DNA of 64,000 bases from Bacteroidota bacterium (GTDB lineage: Bacteria > Bacteroidota > Bacteroidia > Chitinophagales > Chitinophagaceae). Within the stretch, counting starts at the first letter, position 1; every line of letters starts with the position of its first letter. A program made the position numbers and the translations under genes. The stretch is from assembly GCA_018267955.1 (NCBI GenBank), contig JAFDXL010000008.1, positions 372,001 through 436,000 on the forward strand, read 5' to 3'. Positions 26,430 to 35,006 of this stretch are shown here, piece after piece. A model generated the notes under the pieces. It saw only the letters and a list, made by a program, of their open reading frames with translations, had not been told where the DNA came from and searched no databases.

Positions 26430-27001
26430 GCTGCCATCAGCTTATCTACTATACCATAAGCAATGGCTTCATTTGCATCCATCCAGTAATCTCTGTCAAA
26501 ATCTTTCTTGATCTTATCAACAGTTTGGCTGCAATTATCTGCTAGTATTTGTGCAGCAATGTCTTTTGTTTTCATTATTTGCTGAGCATGTATCTGTATG
26601 TCAGCATAGTTTCCCTGGAAACCTCCCATAGAAGGCTGATGTATCATCACCTCTGCACGCGGGAAAATATATCTATGGCCTTTTTCCCCGCCGGATAATA
26701 GTATAGAGCCCATAGAGGCTGCAAACCCCATGCAGTAGGTATATACGGGCGCTTCAACATGCAGCATGGTATCATACACTGCATAGCCGCTGGTAACTAT
26801 ACCTCCGGGGCTATTAATGTAAAAGTGTATGGGAGCATTTGATAGCGAGGAAAGATAAACCATCTGTTCCACCAGTTCCTTAGCAGTGCTATCTTCTACA
26901 GCGCCCCACAGATATATTTTCCGCTGATCCAGCAGTTGCTTATGCAGTAGGGTGCTGACCCTCGTATTCACAAATTGTTCCGTTTCTTTTCTTATACTCA
27001 T
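26426..27001 (-). CDS. clpP: ATP-dependent Clp protease proteolytic subunit (ClpP) family
   Basis: This 191-residue serine peptidase matches ClpP. The catalytic triad is Ser96 (GFAASMGS), His121 (MIHQPSMGG) and Asp171 (FDRDYW), the standard positions. FYINSPGG near residue 60 lines the barrel. I chose the ATG at 27001; the longer frame to 27109 overlaps a neighbouring gene and has no ClpP-like content. No tig or clpX lies next to it, which is the common arrangement for the main ClpP. It may therefore be a second, paralogous ClpP. It needs a partner ATPase encoded elsewhere. Confidence 0.9.
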   Translation of the reverse strand: MSIRKETEQFVNTRVSTLLHKQLLDQRKIYLWGAVEDSTAKELVEQMVYLSSLSNAPIHFYINSPGGIVTSGYAVYDTMLHVEAPVYTYCMGFAASMGSILLSGGEKGHRYIFPRAEVMIHQPSMGGFQGNYADIQIHAQQIMKTKDIAAQILADNCSQTVDKIKKDFDRDYWMDANEAIAYGIVDKLMAA

Positions 27002-27050
27002 CTTTTTTAGGCAAGTATAAGGGGTGGAGTATACTCCATGGTTTCTCTTA

Positions 27051-27338
27051 TCAGGAAGTTTTTTTTCGTAATAAAAAGAATAGCCCTGAAAAGAACGTGA
27101 AAAACACAAAGAAATAAACAGCAGCCATTATCCAGTCTGTAACTGTTGCCATCTTGTTTTTAAATCCGGGCGATTCATCTACATAAATTAAGAATGTAGT
27201 AGTACCTAATGCAGCCGTGAAAAGAAGCATCAGTGCACCGCGGATATCACGCCAATTATTAAAAATTGCACGCCCGGTATAGTAAACGGCCAAACAGAAG
27301 GCGAATAAAACGCCCATGGCGATAAATTGGAATAACAT
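27051..27338 (-). CDS. Small membrane protein, three transmembrane segments
   Basis: This 95-residue protein has three hydrophobic segments, at about residues 5-24, 35-52 and 68-90, and a short positively charged tail (LLRKKTS). I recognise no family. Spacing (49 bp before clpP on the same strand) suggests co-transcription with clpP. The regular hydrophobic pattern and a conventional ATG support it being real. Confidence 0.6.
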   Translation of the reverse strand: MLFQFIAMGVLFAFCLAVYYTGRAIFNNWRDIRGALMLLFTAALGTTTFLIYVDESPGFKNKMATVTDWIMAAVYFFVFFTFFSGLFFLLRKKTS

Positions 27339-27380
27339 AGTTGACGGTTTTAGTAATATAACGTGTCAACAAGTTAAAAA

Positions 27381-28583
27381 TTATTTGGCTATGGTAAAAT
27401 GGAATGTTGTTCCCTCGCCAACCTTAGAACTAATGAGTATGTCGCCGCCTAATTTATTTACAAGCCGTTTTACGGTTACAAGTCCTATTCCATGCCCCAA
27501 GGTATTGAAACGGTCTGTTCCTGTCAACGTCGTATAGGCTGGTTCAAATATCCGTTCAAGCTCATCTTCTGCCATTCCCCTGCCATTGTCTGCTACCGAG
27601 AAGTGATATTTACCTGTGTCTTCAAAAAAAGAAATGCTTACAAGGCCATCCGCTTTATCGTTATACCTTATCGCATTCGTCGTTAAATTGAGCAAGATCT
27701 GTAACAAGGGTACTTTGGGTGCGAATATTCTACTTTCCGTCCCCTTGCTGATTAATTCAAATTGTTTGGGTAACTGAACCATGCGCCTCAGTTCAAGCAT
27801 TAGTTCTTCAAACGTAAAATCGCTTACAGCTTGTGAGAAATTTAGTGTTCTTGAGTATTTTAGGATATCATCAATGAGTTGCTTGAGCTGAACCGCTGAA
27901 TCGCCCATATATTTTATGACCTCCAGGTTCTCCTCGCTTAATTGGTTATTACTGTTATGTAACAGTATCTCAGAAAGTCCAATGATATTATTGCAGGGCG
28001 ATTTTAGATCATGCGCTACTACCTGTGCAAATTTTTCAAGTTGTTCATTTATCTCTTCCAGGGAAAAGCGGCTAAGGGCCAGCTCCTTGTTTTTCTTCCG
28101 TAATTCAAATTGTGTTACTACCTGGTTAGCAAGCGCTTTCAACGATTTTAGCTGGCTTTCATTGAGCTGCCTTGGTTTAGTATCAATAACACAAAGAGTG
28201 CCTAACACGTTTCCGTCTTCTGCTTTTAATGGTACGCCTGCGTAAAATATTACATGGGGTTCGCCTGTCACCAAAGGGTTATCCCGGAAGCGTTCATCTT
28301 CCTCTGAATTTGGTACCAGTAATATCTCATCTGCTTTATTTATTGCATGACCACAGAAAGTTATCTCCCGAGGGGTCTCCTGCGAGAGCATCCCCACCTT
28401 CGACTTCAGCCACTGGCGGTCGGCATCTATAATGCTAATAGATGCAATAGGTGTTTGGCATATTTCTGACGCCAATATTGTAATATCATCAAAGTCTTTC
28501 TCCGGTAATGTGTCCAATATCTGGTATGAGTAAAGCGTATTCAGGCGATCCTGCTCATTGGCCGGCATTGGCGCTGGTTGCAT
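27381..28583 (-). CDS. GAF-domain sensor histidine kinase
   Basis: This 400-residue cytoplasmic kinase has an N-terminal GAF domain (about residues 25-165, typical start RLNTLYSYQILDTLPEKDFD). A HisKA domain follows with the phospho-acceptor in VVAHDLKSPCNN. The HATPase_c domain has NLTTNAIRYN, DNGRGM and GHGIGLVTV. There is no transmembrane segment, so the signal is internal. It has no adjacent response regulator. The ABC permease gene upstream ends 39 bp before it on the same strand, so the genes may share a transcript. Confidence 0.9.
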   Translation of the reverse strand: MQPAPMPANEQDRLNTLYSYQILDTLPEKDFDDITILASEICQTPIASISIIDADRQWLKSKVGMLSQETPREITFCGHAINKADEILLVPNSEEDERFRDNPLVTGEPHVIFYAGVPLKAEDGNVLGTLCVIDTKPRQLNESQLKSLKALANQVVTQFELRKKNKELALSRFSLEEINEQLEKFAQVVAHDLKSPCNNIIGLSEILLHNSNNQLSEENLEVIKYMGDSAVQLKQLIDDILKYSRTLNFSQAVSDFTFEELMLELRRMVQLPKQFELISKGTESRIFAPKVPLLQILLNLTTNAIRYNDKADGLVSISFFEDTGKYHFSVADNGRGMAEDELERIFEPAYTTLTGTDRFNTLGHGIGLVTVKRLVNKLGGDILISSKVGEGTTFHFTIAK

Positions 28584-28603
28584 ATTGTATGTTTGTTGTT
28601 GTA

Positions 28604-28611
28604 TAAAGATA
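28604..28611 (-). promoter_or_regulatory. Possible -7 promoter box of the GAF kinase gene
   Basis: The minus strand reads TATCTTTA about 20 nt before the ATG, one base from TAnnTTTG. No clear -33 element is seen. Confidence 0.3.
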
Positions 28612-28622
28612 ACAGAAGGGTG

Positions 28623-29828
28623 CTATTTTTGTTGGTGCATAGCACGGTAAATACCGCTGCTAACAAAAGCCAGCAAAATTACAGTGCTCAGCAACAGTGC
28701 CGTCCAAATAGGCCACCCCGGTATGGCCGGTAATGCCAGGTTCATTTCTTTTACTTTTTCGGCAGCTATATATTGAGCGTACACTGCTAACCCCGCAGCA
28801 ATACCTTGTGTAAGGGCCACCAGGGGCAAAAACCTTCGAAACATAAATCTGCTCAGGTATCCCGGGCTATATCCCAATTGCAGCAGCAGCGACAATGATT
28901 GTTGCGCTTTAGCAATAGTAAGTTCTATAAATAGTATGAATACCAGTGTGCCTATTCCCATAATCAGCATAGCGAGCAGCCCTGTTGCTGAAGTGATAGC
29001 ATCTACCACAGAGCGAAGTTTGCTCCATTTCAGTTGCTCACTGTTTGTAGTGTAATCCCTTTCCTCCAGGAAGCGCACAAATGCGGCATCAGATGGATCT
29101 TTCACTTTTAAGATTAGTCTTGAGGGGGCTATAACTTGTCCACCGGCAAATCGGGTATTCCCATAGTCGATGAAGGATTGTGGTACCAGTACAGAATTGA
29201 TCCGGTCAGAAAAACCAACAATATGCGCATTGTATGTTTCGGTATAAGGGTCTCGCCCGACCTTCAGGTTAAAAGCTAAAAGCTGAATTGTTTGGGGCGA
29301 CAGCTGCGGGAGCCCCTGGCTTAGTGCAAACCCATAATTGTATAGGTTCAAAAAGTCAGACGACAGGATAATAGGTACCTGGGCATCTCCGGGTTCCCAA
29401 CTCCAGTTCACAGGCTGTTTATCAATAAACTTATCAGGCGCTGCTTCCAGGAACATTTCTGTGGCAAAGGCTATGTTCGTATTCAACGTCGCCCATACCG
29501 GAAACCTGTTTGATGTTAGCATCCCTACATCCTGCACTTCAGGTGCACCTTTCAGGGCTTCTATTTCTTTTGCAGTAAAAAAAGTAGCGCCTTTTTTTGC
29601 CATACTTTCGTTGGTAACTGCCTTGCCTATGGTCAAAAATGTGCTGCCGAGGCTATCATTGCTTCCTTTGCCGCTGAGTATCTCCTTGAAATTCCACCAT
29701 ACCATTACAGATAGCAATAGTAGGGTAGTGCCTACACATAATGCCAGTAATGATATCCATAGCCTGTTATTGCTTTTTTGTTGCAGCAATAGTTTTCGTA
29801 GCAGTTTTTTTTGCGTAATCTGGCTCAC
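28623..29828 (-). CDS. ABC transporter permease, FtsX/MacB-like
   Basis: This 401-residue permease has one N-terminal transmembrane segment (about residues 24-46), a large extracytoplasmic domain (residues 50-270) and three C-terminal transmembrane segments (about 285-310, 330-355 and 370-395). This is the FtsX / MacB / LolC type VII exporter layout. Such systems usually act mechanically on envelope substrates rather than importing solutes. It overlaps the ATPase gene by 4 bp, so the two form one transporter. The substrate is unknown. Confidence 0.8.
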   Translation of the reverse strand: MSQITQKKLLRKLLLQQKSNNRLWISLLALCVGTTLLLLSVMVWWNFKEILSGKGSNDSLGSTFLTIGKAVTNESMAKKGATFFTAKEIEALKGAPEVQDVGMLTSNRFPVWATLNTNIAFATEMFLEAAPDKFIDKQPVNWSWEPGDAQVPIILSSDFLNLYNYGFALSQGLPQLSPQTIQLLAFNLKVGRDPYTETYNAHIVGFSDRINSVLVPQSFIDYGNTRFAGGQVIAPSRLILKVKDPSDAAFVRFLEERDYTTNSEQLKWSKLRSVVDAITSATGLLAMLIMGIGTLVFILFIELTIAKAQQSLSLLLQLGYSPGYLSRFMFRRFLPLVALTQGIAAGLAVYAQYIAAEKVKEMNLALPAIPGWPIWTALLLSTVILLAFVSSGIYRAMHQQK

Positions 29829-30469
29829 AATAGCAATTTTCGGGTGTAGTTAAAGAAATCATTGTCTTCCAGGTCCGCCAGTATTAGCCCCGCATTATTC
29901 GTTTCCGTTACTTCTTTAATCAGCGCCACTGCTTTCTTTATATTGGCATGATCCAGGTGGCTAAAGGGTTCATCCATCAATAGCCATTCAAATGGTTGCA
30001 GTAAAGCCCGTATAATGGCTACCCGTTGTTGCTCACCATAAGATAAAGTCCTGGCAAGGCTGTCTCTTTTATGGCCTATACCCAATCGCTCCATCCATTT
30101 TTCTGCTTCATGTTCGGTAATAGTATTGGTCAGCCTGCGTTTCACTTCCAGGTTTTCCCATGCTGTCAGTTCAGGAAACAATCTCATATCCTGGAAGATG
30201 ATACTTAAATAGGAAGCTCTTAACTGCGATAATTGCTCAGGCCTGATTGTGGTCATGTTATATGCGCTCCAATGTATTTTGCCTTCGTAATCGTCACGCA
30301 AGCCATACAGCAGATGTATAAGCGTGGTTTTACCCGTGCCGGAGGGCGCTTGTATAAATACTTTTTCTCCGGGGTTAATGACAATATCCTGGTTCCATAT
30401 CCAGGAATTGTATTCATTTATTTTATCCTTCAGCGGTATGGGTACCACATGCTCAATGCCTAATTGCAT
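29825..30469 (-). CDS. ABC transporter ATP-binding protein
   Basis: This 214-residue nucleotide-binding protein has Walker A APSGTGKTTL near residue 40, a Q-loop in IIFQDMRLFPE, the signature LSYGEQQRVAI and Walker B WLLMDEPFSHLD. It drives the FtsX-like permease encoded immediately downstream, with a 4-bp overlap. The LolD/MacB-type partner fits an envelope-related exporter. The H-loop region (LILADLEDNDF) lacks the usual histidine and has Asp instead, a possible deviation worth noting. Confidence 0.88.
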   Translation of the reverse strand: MQLGIEHVVPIPLKDKINEYNSWIWNQDIVINPGEKVFIQAPSGTGKTTLIHLLYGLRDDYEGKIHWSAYNMTTIRPEQLSQLRASYLSIIFQDMRLFPELTAWENLEVKRRLTNTITEHEAEKWMERLGIGHKRDSLARTLSYGEQQRVAIIRALLQPFEWLLMDEPFSHLDHANIKKAVALIKEVTETNNAGLILADLEDNDFFNYTRKLLL

Positions 30470-30656
30470 ATAATGGGCTTCCTCTATTTAATAGGTACAA
30501 ATATTCAATTTATAAATCCTAAAATCCTAATGACAGGGCAAACTGTTTTATCGAATTCCACATCCCTGGATAGTTTTCCACGCTTGCGTTGCAGGTTTAA
30601 CTTATTGTATTAATCAGATGTGAAACAAGAAGTGGTTTATTTTCTTAAATTTAGAT

Positions 30657-32426
30657 ATGATATCACGACTTTTTGATATTGTCGAAAAACGCTACCGCGA
30701 AGAGCCGGAAGCTGCTATGCTGGCAGGCAAGGAAAATGCCCAATACCGTACCTATAGCTGCAGAGAGGTTTGGGAGACCGCGCAAAAGCTTTGTGGCGGT
30801 TTACTGTCACTGGGTATCGCTAACCAGGATCGTGCCTCCGAAAAGTTAGAAAAGATAGCTTTGATAGCCCCCAACCGGCCCGAATGGATCATTACTGATG
30901 TGGCTGTGCAACTTACCGGTGCTGTGCTTACTCCGTTATATCCCACCATCAGTCCGCATGATATGATCTATGTGCTCAACGAAGCACAGGTGAAAATATT
31001 ATTTATTGCCGGGCAGGAATTATATGAACGCTTCCGGGATGCCTTCAAAGAGATCCCGAGTTTGCAATACATATTCTCCTTTGATGAAGTGAATGGTGTG
31101 AAGAACTGGAAGGAGCTCATCAATAAAAATTTACAGCCCGATTCAAATGTAGTAGATGGTATCCATCCGGAAACATTGGCTACTATCATTTACACATCAG
31201 GTACTACCGGCAATCCTAAAGGTGTGATGCTGAGCCATCATAATATTGTCAGCAATGTAGAAAGCTGCATGTGCGAGTTCTGGTTTGCAACCAAGGGTGA
31301 ACGTACACTTAGCTTTCTTCCGCTTAATCATATTTTTGAACGTACCGTTACTTATATATATCTGAATGCGGGCGTTTCTGTGTATTATGCAGAGAGTATG
31401 GATACTATTGGCGCGAATCTGAAAGAGGTTAAACCAATAGTATTTACAACAGTTCCGCGTTTACTGGAAAAAGTGTACGAACGCATCTACGCAACCGGCT
31501 TAGAACAGAAGGGAATTAAAAAGGCCCTTTTCTTCTGGGCATTAAACCTCGGGTTTAAGTTCGATAACATCAATCACGGAAGTCTTTGGTACCGTATTCA
31601 GTTGGCAATTGCGAACGCGCTTGTCTTTAAAAAATGGCGGGATGCCCTTGGTGGGAATGTGAAAGCCATAGTAACGGGTGCCGCTGCCTGTCAGGTAAGA
31701 TTGATACGGGTTTTCACCGCTGCCAAACTGGTAATAATGGAGGGCTATGGCCTTACCGAAACCTCTCCCGTAATATCGGTAAACAAATTTGCAAGCGAAG
31801 ACCGCAGGGTAGGTACTATAGGGCCTGTAATAAAGGATGTGCAGGTAAAGCTTGCGGAAGATGGTGAGATACTGTGTAAAGGCCCCAATATAATGATGGG
31901 GTACTACAAAAATCCTGAAATGACGGCGGAAGCCATAAAAGACGGCTGGTTTTATACCGGTGATATAGGAGAATGGGTAGAGGGTCGTTTCCTGAAGATT
32001 ACAGATCGCAAGAAGGAAATTTTCAAAACTGCAGGCGGTAAGTATGTAGCACCTCAGGTCGTGGAAAATAAGATGAAAGAAAGTGTGTTCATCGAGCAGA
32101 TGATGGTCATCGGCGCAGGACGTAAATTTGTTAGTGCTTTGATTGTACCGGCCTTTAATTATGTTCGTAAATACTTGCAGGATCATGGCACTACACCACC
32201 TGCATCTAATGAAGAGCTGGTAAAGATGCCTGAAGTACAACAACTGATACAAAAGCAGGTTGATAAATACAACCCGCTTTTCAGCCACCCGGAACAAATA
32301 AAGAAGTTCGACCTGTTACCGAATGAATGGACCATTGACGCCGGTGAATTAACGCCTACTATAAAAGTAAAACGCAAAGTAATTGAGCAGAAGTACAGCA
32401 GTATTATTGATGCTATATATGCTTAA
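30657..32426 (+). CDS. Long-chain acyl-CoA synthetase (AMP-forming)
   Basis: This 589-residue protein belongs to the FadD15 / long-chain acyl-CoA ligase branch of the AMP-binding superfamily. It has the P-loop YTSGTTGNPKGVMLSH, the YGLTETSP core and WFYTGDIGEW, then the C-terminal hinge KITDRKKEIFKTAGGKYVAP with the catalytic lysine region. It activates fatty acids to acyl-CoA using ATP, for lipid synthesis or beta-oxidation. A near-match -7 box (TAAATTTA) lies just before the ATG. Length and motifs are complete. Confidence 0.92.
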   Translation: MISRLFDIVEKRYREEPEAAMLAGKENAQYRTYSCREVWETAQKLCGGLLSLGIANQDRASEKLEKIALIAPNRPEWIITDVAVQLTGAVLTPLYPTISPHDMIYVLNEAQVKILFIAGQELYERFRDAFKEIPSLQYIFSFDEVNGVKNWKELINKNLQPDSNVVDGIHPETLATIIYTSGTTGNPKGVMLSHHNIVSNVESCMCEFWFATKGERTLSFLPLNHIFERTVTYIYLNAGVSVYYAESMDTIGANLKEVKPIVFTTVPRLLEKVYERIYATGLEQKGIKKALFFWALNLGFKFDNINHGSLWYRIQLAIANALVFKKWRDALGGNVKAIVTGAAACQVRLIRVFTAAKLVIMEGYGLTETSPVISVNKFASEDRRVGTIGPVIKDVQVKLAEDGEILCKGPNIMMGYYKNPEMTAEAIKDGWFYTGDIGEWVEGRFLKITDRKKEIFKTAGGKYVAPQVVENKMKESVFIEQMMVIGAGRKFVSALIVPAFNYVRKYLQDHGTTPPASNEELVKMPEVQQLIQKQVDKYNPLFSHPEQIKKFDLLPNEWTIDAGELTPTIKVKRKVIEQKYSSIIDAIYA

Positions 32427-32438
32427 TAATTGACGCTA

Positions 32439-32804
32439 ATGAGAGTTTTTCTTTTTTGCACATTTCTGGTGCCGCTGCAATTTGTAGTATATGGCCAGCA
32501 ACACAGCCTGCCGATATACTATTTTGTAAAATCGGGTAGTGCAACAATGTATTCCGATACAGTTTTTACAGCGACCAATGGTTTTTCCGCAGAAGTTGGC
32601 GAAGACATTATTTTCGCTGATTCCGCGATAGTCCATAACGGAAAGAAAGCATTAATAATTGATGCCTATAAAAATGTAAACGTCACAAGGAACGACAAAC
32701 TGCGAGACAATAATTGTGACACTTTCAAGGCCGTCGGACATACCTGGCAAACCGGCCACCCGTCATATTCTGGCGACCACATACGGTTGCAATACGAAAA
32801 GTAA
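32439..32804 (+). CDS. Small exported protein of unknown function
   Basis: From the ATG at 32439 this is a 121-residue protein with a signal peptide (MRVFLFCTFLVPLQFVVYGQ) and a mature part of about 100 residues. The mature part has beta-strand character (SLPIYYFVKSG, KALIIDAYKNVNVT) and one cysteine (DNNCDTF). I recognise no family. It lies 12 bp after the acyl-CoA ligase gene and may be on its transcript. It converges on selD. The clear signal peptide supports it being real. Confidence 0.6.
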   Translation: MRVFLFCTFLVPLQFVVYGQQHSLPIYYFVKSGSATMYSDTVFTATNGFSAEVGEDIIFADSAIVHNGKKALIIDAYKNVNVTRNDKLRDNNCDTFKAVGHTWQTGHPSYSGDHIRLQYEK

Positions 32805-32893
32805 ACGTTAGATGTTATTTTGTTGCTGGTTGTTTTGCGTTTGCTCTATATTATTCTTTCCTATGTAAACTGTTTGATTTTTCGCGAATTACT

Positions 32894-33958
32894 TCACGCA
32901 GATATTACAACAGTTTTCTCATCCTTTGTAATCATTTTGCCTATTGGGTGCATACATTGTGCCAGGCCATTTACTTCAAATAAGTGCATGATCTCTTCTG
33001 CAGCTTCAGGTGCTACGCTAATAAGTAATCCGCCATTGGTCTGCGGGTCGGGGAGAAGATTAAAGGCTTGCATCACATCTACTCCAGGTTCAAATTTTAC
33101 TTTGGTCGAATAGCTATTCCAGTTCCGGTAGGTAGCATCGGGTACTATTCGTTGTGCCATATATTCTTTTACACCCGGCAATATTTGTATTGCGCTATAG
33201 CTAAGGTAGGCTGACAATCCACTGCCTTCCGTCATTTCTATAAGATGTCCCAGCAAACCAAAACCTGTTACATCTGTCATTGCATGTACGCTGCTCATGG
33301 CTCCTAACTGTTCTCCAATTTTATTCAGGCTCGTCATTTGTTCCACCATTATTGCAGCAAGCTCAGGTGTTATAACACCTCTTTTTTGGGCAGTAGATAG
33401 CACGCCGACACCAAGGGGCTTGGTCAGGAACAACAGGTCGCCTTCTCTTGCAGTATCGTTGCGTTTCAGATTGGCTACCGGCATCAGGCCTGTTACAGCC
33501 AATCCAAACATTGGTTCTTGGGTGTCTATGCTATGGCCTCCGGCAAGGGGTATATTTGCAGCCGCGCAGGTAGCCTTTCCGCCTGCTATTACCTTTTGGG
33601 CTATTTCTGCAGGCAATTTATCAACAGGCCATCCTAATATGGCTACTGCCAGTAATGGCGAGCCTCCCATTGCATACACATCACTGATGGCATTGGCTGC
33701 TGCAATTCGGCCAAAGTCGTAGGGGTCATCCACTATCGGCATGAAAAAGTCTGTCGTGGATATGATTGCGCTGCCGTTCCCCAGGTCGTAAACAGCCGCG
33801 TCATCCTTACTGCTGTTACCCACCAGTAGTTTTTTATCATCCGGTGTCGCAATGCTGTTTTTAAGTATTTGTTCGAGCACAGCGGGAGCGATTTTACAGC
33901 CACATCCGGCACCACGCGAGTATTGGGTAAGTTTGATCTCTGTATTTGTCTGTTCCAT
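32894..33958 (-). CDS. selD: Selenide, water dikinase (Cys type)
   Basis: SelD makes selenophosphate, the activated selenium donor, from selenide and ATP. The 354-residue protein begins with MEQTNTEIKLTQYSRGAGCG. The catalytic residues are Cys19 and Lys22 in GAGCGCK, so this is the cysteine form rather than selenocysteine. TTDFFMPIVDDPYDFG and GHSIDTQEP are typical ATP-binding parts. I chose the ATG at 33958, 2 bp after the mnmH stop. The two genes form an operon, which points to selenium use in tRNA modification. Confidence 0.93.
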   Translation of the reverse strand: MEQTNTEIKLTQYSRGAGCGCKIAPAVLEQILKNSIATPDDKKLLVGNSSKDDAAVYDLGNGSAIISTTDFFMPIVDDPYDFGRIAAANAISDVYAMGGSPLLAVAILGWPVDKLPAEIAQKVIAGGKATCAAANIPLAGGHSIDTQEPMFGLAVTGLMPVANLKRNDTAREGDLLFLTKPLGVGVLSTAQKRGVITPELAAIMVEQMTSLNKIGEQLGAMSSVHAMTDVTGFGLLGHLIEMTEGSGLSAYLSYSAIQILPGVKEYMAQRIVPDATYRNWNSYSTKVKFEPGVDVMQAFNLLPDPQTNGGLLISVAPEAAEEIMHLFEVNGLAQCMHPIGKMITKDEKTVVISA

Positions 33959-33960
33959 TA

Positions 33961-34974
33961 TTAATTGTTCAGGTGTTCTGAAAGAGTTGTTACGATTTGT
34001 GCGGCATCCGTAGTAGGGCATGGTATGGTTTGTATTTGCTGTGCAGTTCGCTCCTGCAATGCCTTTCTATATTGTTTGTCGTAATACCTTAATAAAATTG
34101 TAAAGCATCCTTTAATATCGTCTTCAAGCAGGCAATTCACAGCATTTTTTGTATCCAGGCCACCAAGTCTTTTTTGTATGCGCATAATGCTGTTAACAAG
34201 TTTAGGCTTTTGTTGTTTTCCATATCCTTTAACAATATGTTCCAGCCGCTGCTCAAAAGGAATATCTACAAAATACACCTTTGCGTTGCGCATTTGCTTC
34301 CAAAATGGCTGTGGAATGTTCACGAGTCCGATGCGCTGGCTCTCGTCTTCCAGCCATATCGTATTAGCTTCCTGCTTTACTAATTCTGTAGCCAGCAGGT
34401 TTTCAAACATTTCCTGGCGAGGTTGTGTTTTGCCTTCTACATCACCGAAAGCTGAACCCCGGTGTACAGCTATCGACTCCAGGTCTATATGAGGTCGCAG
34501 TTTTTGCAATGCTTCCGTTTTGCCCGATCCCGTATAGCCGCCCAGGATGCGTAGGCTCCATTGCTTGTCAAACTGCTTCAGCACCCATTGTCTATATGCC
34601 TTGTAACCCCCTGCCAGGGTGTATACTTTAAAACCATAAAGATCAAGCAGCCATGCTACACCGGCACTACGCATGCCGCCACGCCAGCAATGCACCAGTA
34701 AGGTTTTGTCTTTTCGGGCTATTGTCTCTGCCTGTTCTACCATAGGCCGCATCTTCACGCCGAAATAATCGAGGCCTATTTTAACTGCGGTTTCCCTGCT
34801 TTGCTGTTTATATGCAGTGCCCACTACTTTTCTTTCCTCATCTGTAAAAAGTGGGAAACTATGAGCGCCGGGTATATGTGCCTGTTGATATTCCCCCGGG
34901 CTTCTTACATCCAGAATAGGATGTTTTGTAGCGAGGTACAGGAATTGCTCAATTGAAAGCTTATTGATAGCCAT
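33961..34974 (-). CDS. mnmH: tRNA 2-selenouridine synthase
   Basis: MnmH (SelU/YbbB) replaces sulfur by selenium in 2-thiouridine at the wobble position of tRNA, using selenophosphate. The 337-residue protein has an N-terminal rhodanese domain (LDVRSPGEYQQAHIPGA) whose catalytic cysteine lies in HCWRGGMRSAG. A P-loop domain with GGYTGSGKTE near residue 145 follows. The partner gene selD starts 2 bp downstream. A helical protein of unknown function lies 32 bp upstream in the same direction and may be on the same transcript. Confidence 0.93.
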   Translation of the reverse strand: MAINKLSIEQFLYLATKHPILDVRSPGEYQQAHIPGAHSFPLFTDEERKVVGTAYKQQSRETAVKIGLDYFGVKMRPMVEQAETIARKDKTLLVHCWRGGMRSAGVAWLLDLYGFKVYTLAGGYKAYRQWVLKQFDKQWSLRILGGYTGSGKTEALQKLRPHIDLESIAVHRGSAFGDVEGKTQPRQEMFENLLATELVKQEANTIWLEDESQRIGLVNIPQPFWKQMRNAKVYFVDIPFEQRLEHIVKGYGKQQKPKLVNSIMRIQKRLGGLDTKNAVNCLLEDDIKGCFTILLRYYDKQYRKALQERTAQQIQTIPCPTTDAAQIVTTLSEHLNN

Positions 34975-35006
34975 TACGCCACCAAAGTTAATAAACTGGA
35001 GGAACC

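Noticed and set aside
27002-27109. Longer N-terminus for ClpP
   Set aside because: It overlaps the neighbouring membrane-protein gene and shows no ClpP-like sequence.
31542-32297. A 251-codon open frame antisense to the acyl-CoA ligase gene
   Set aside because: It overlaps a gene with complete motifs and its translation looks random (His/Tyr/Phe-rich).
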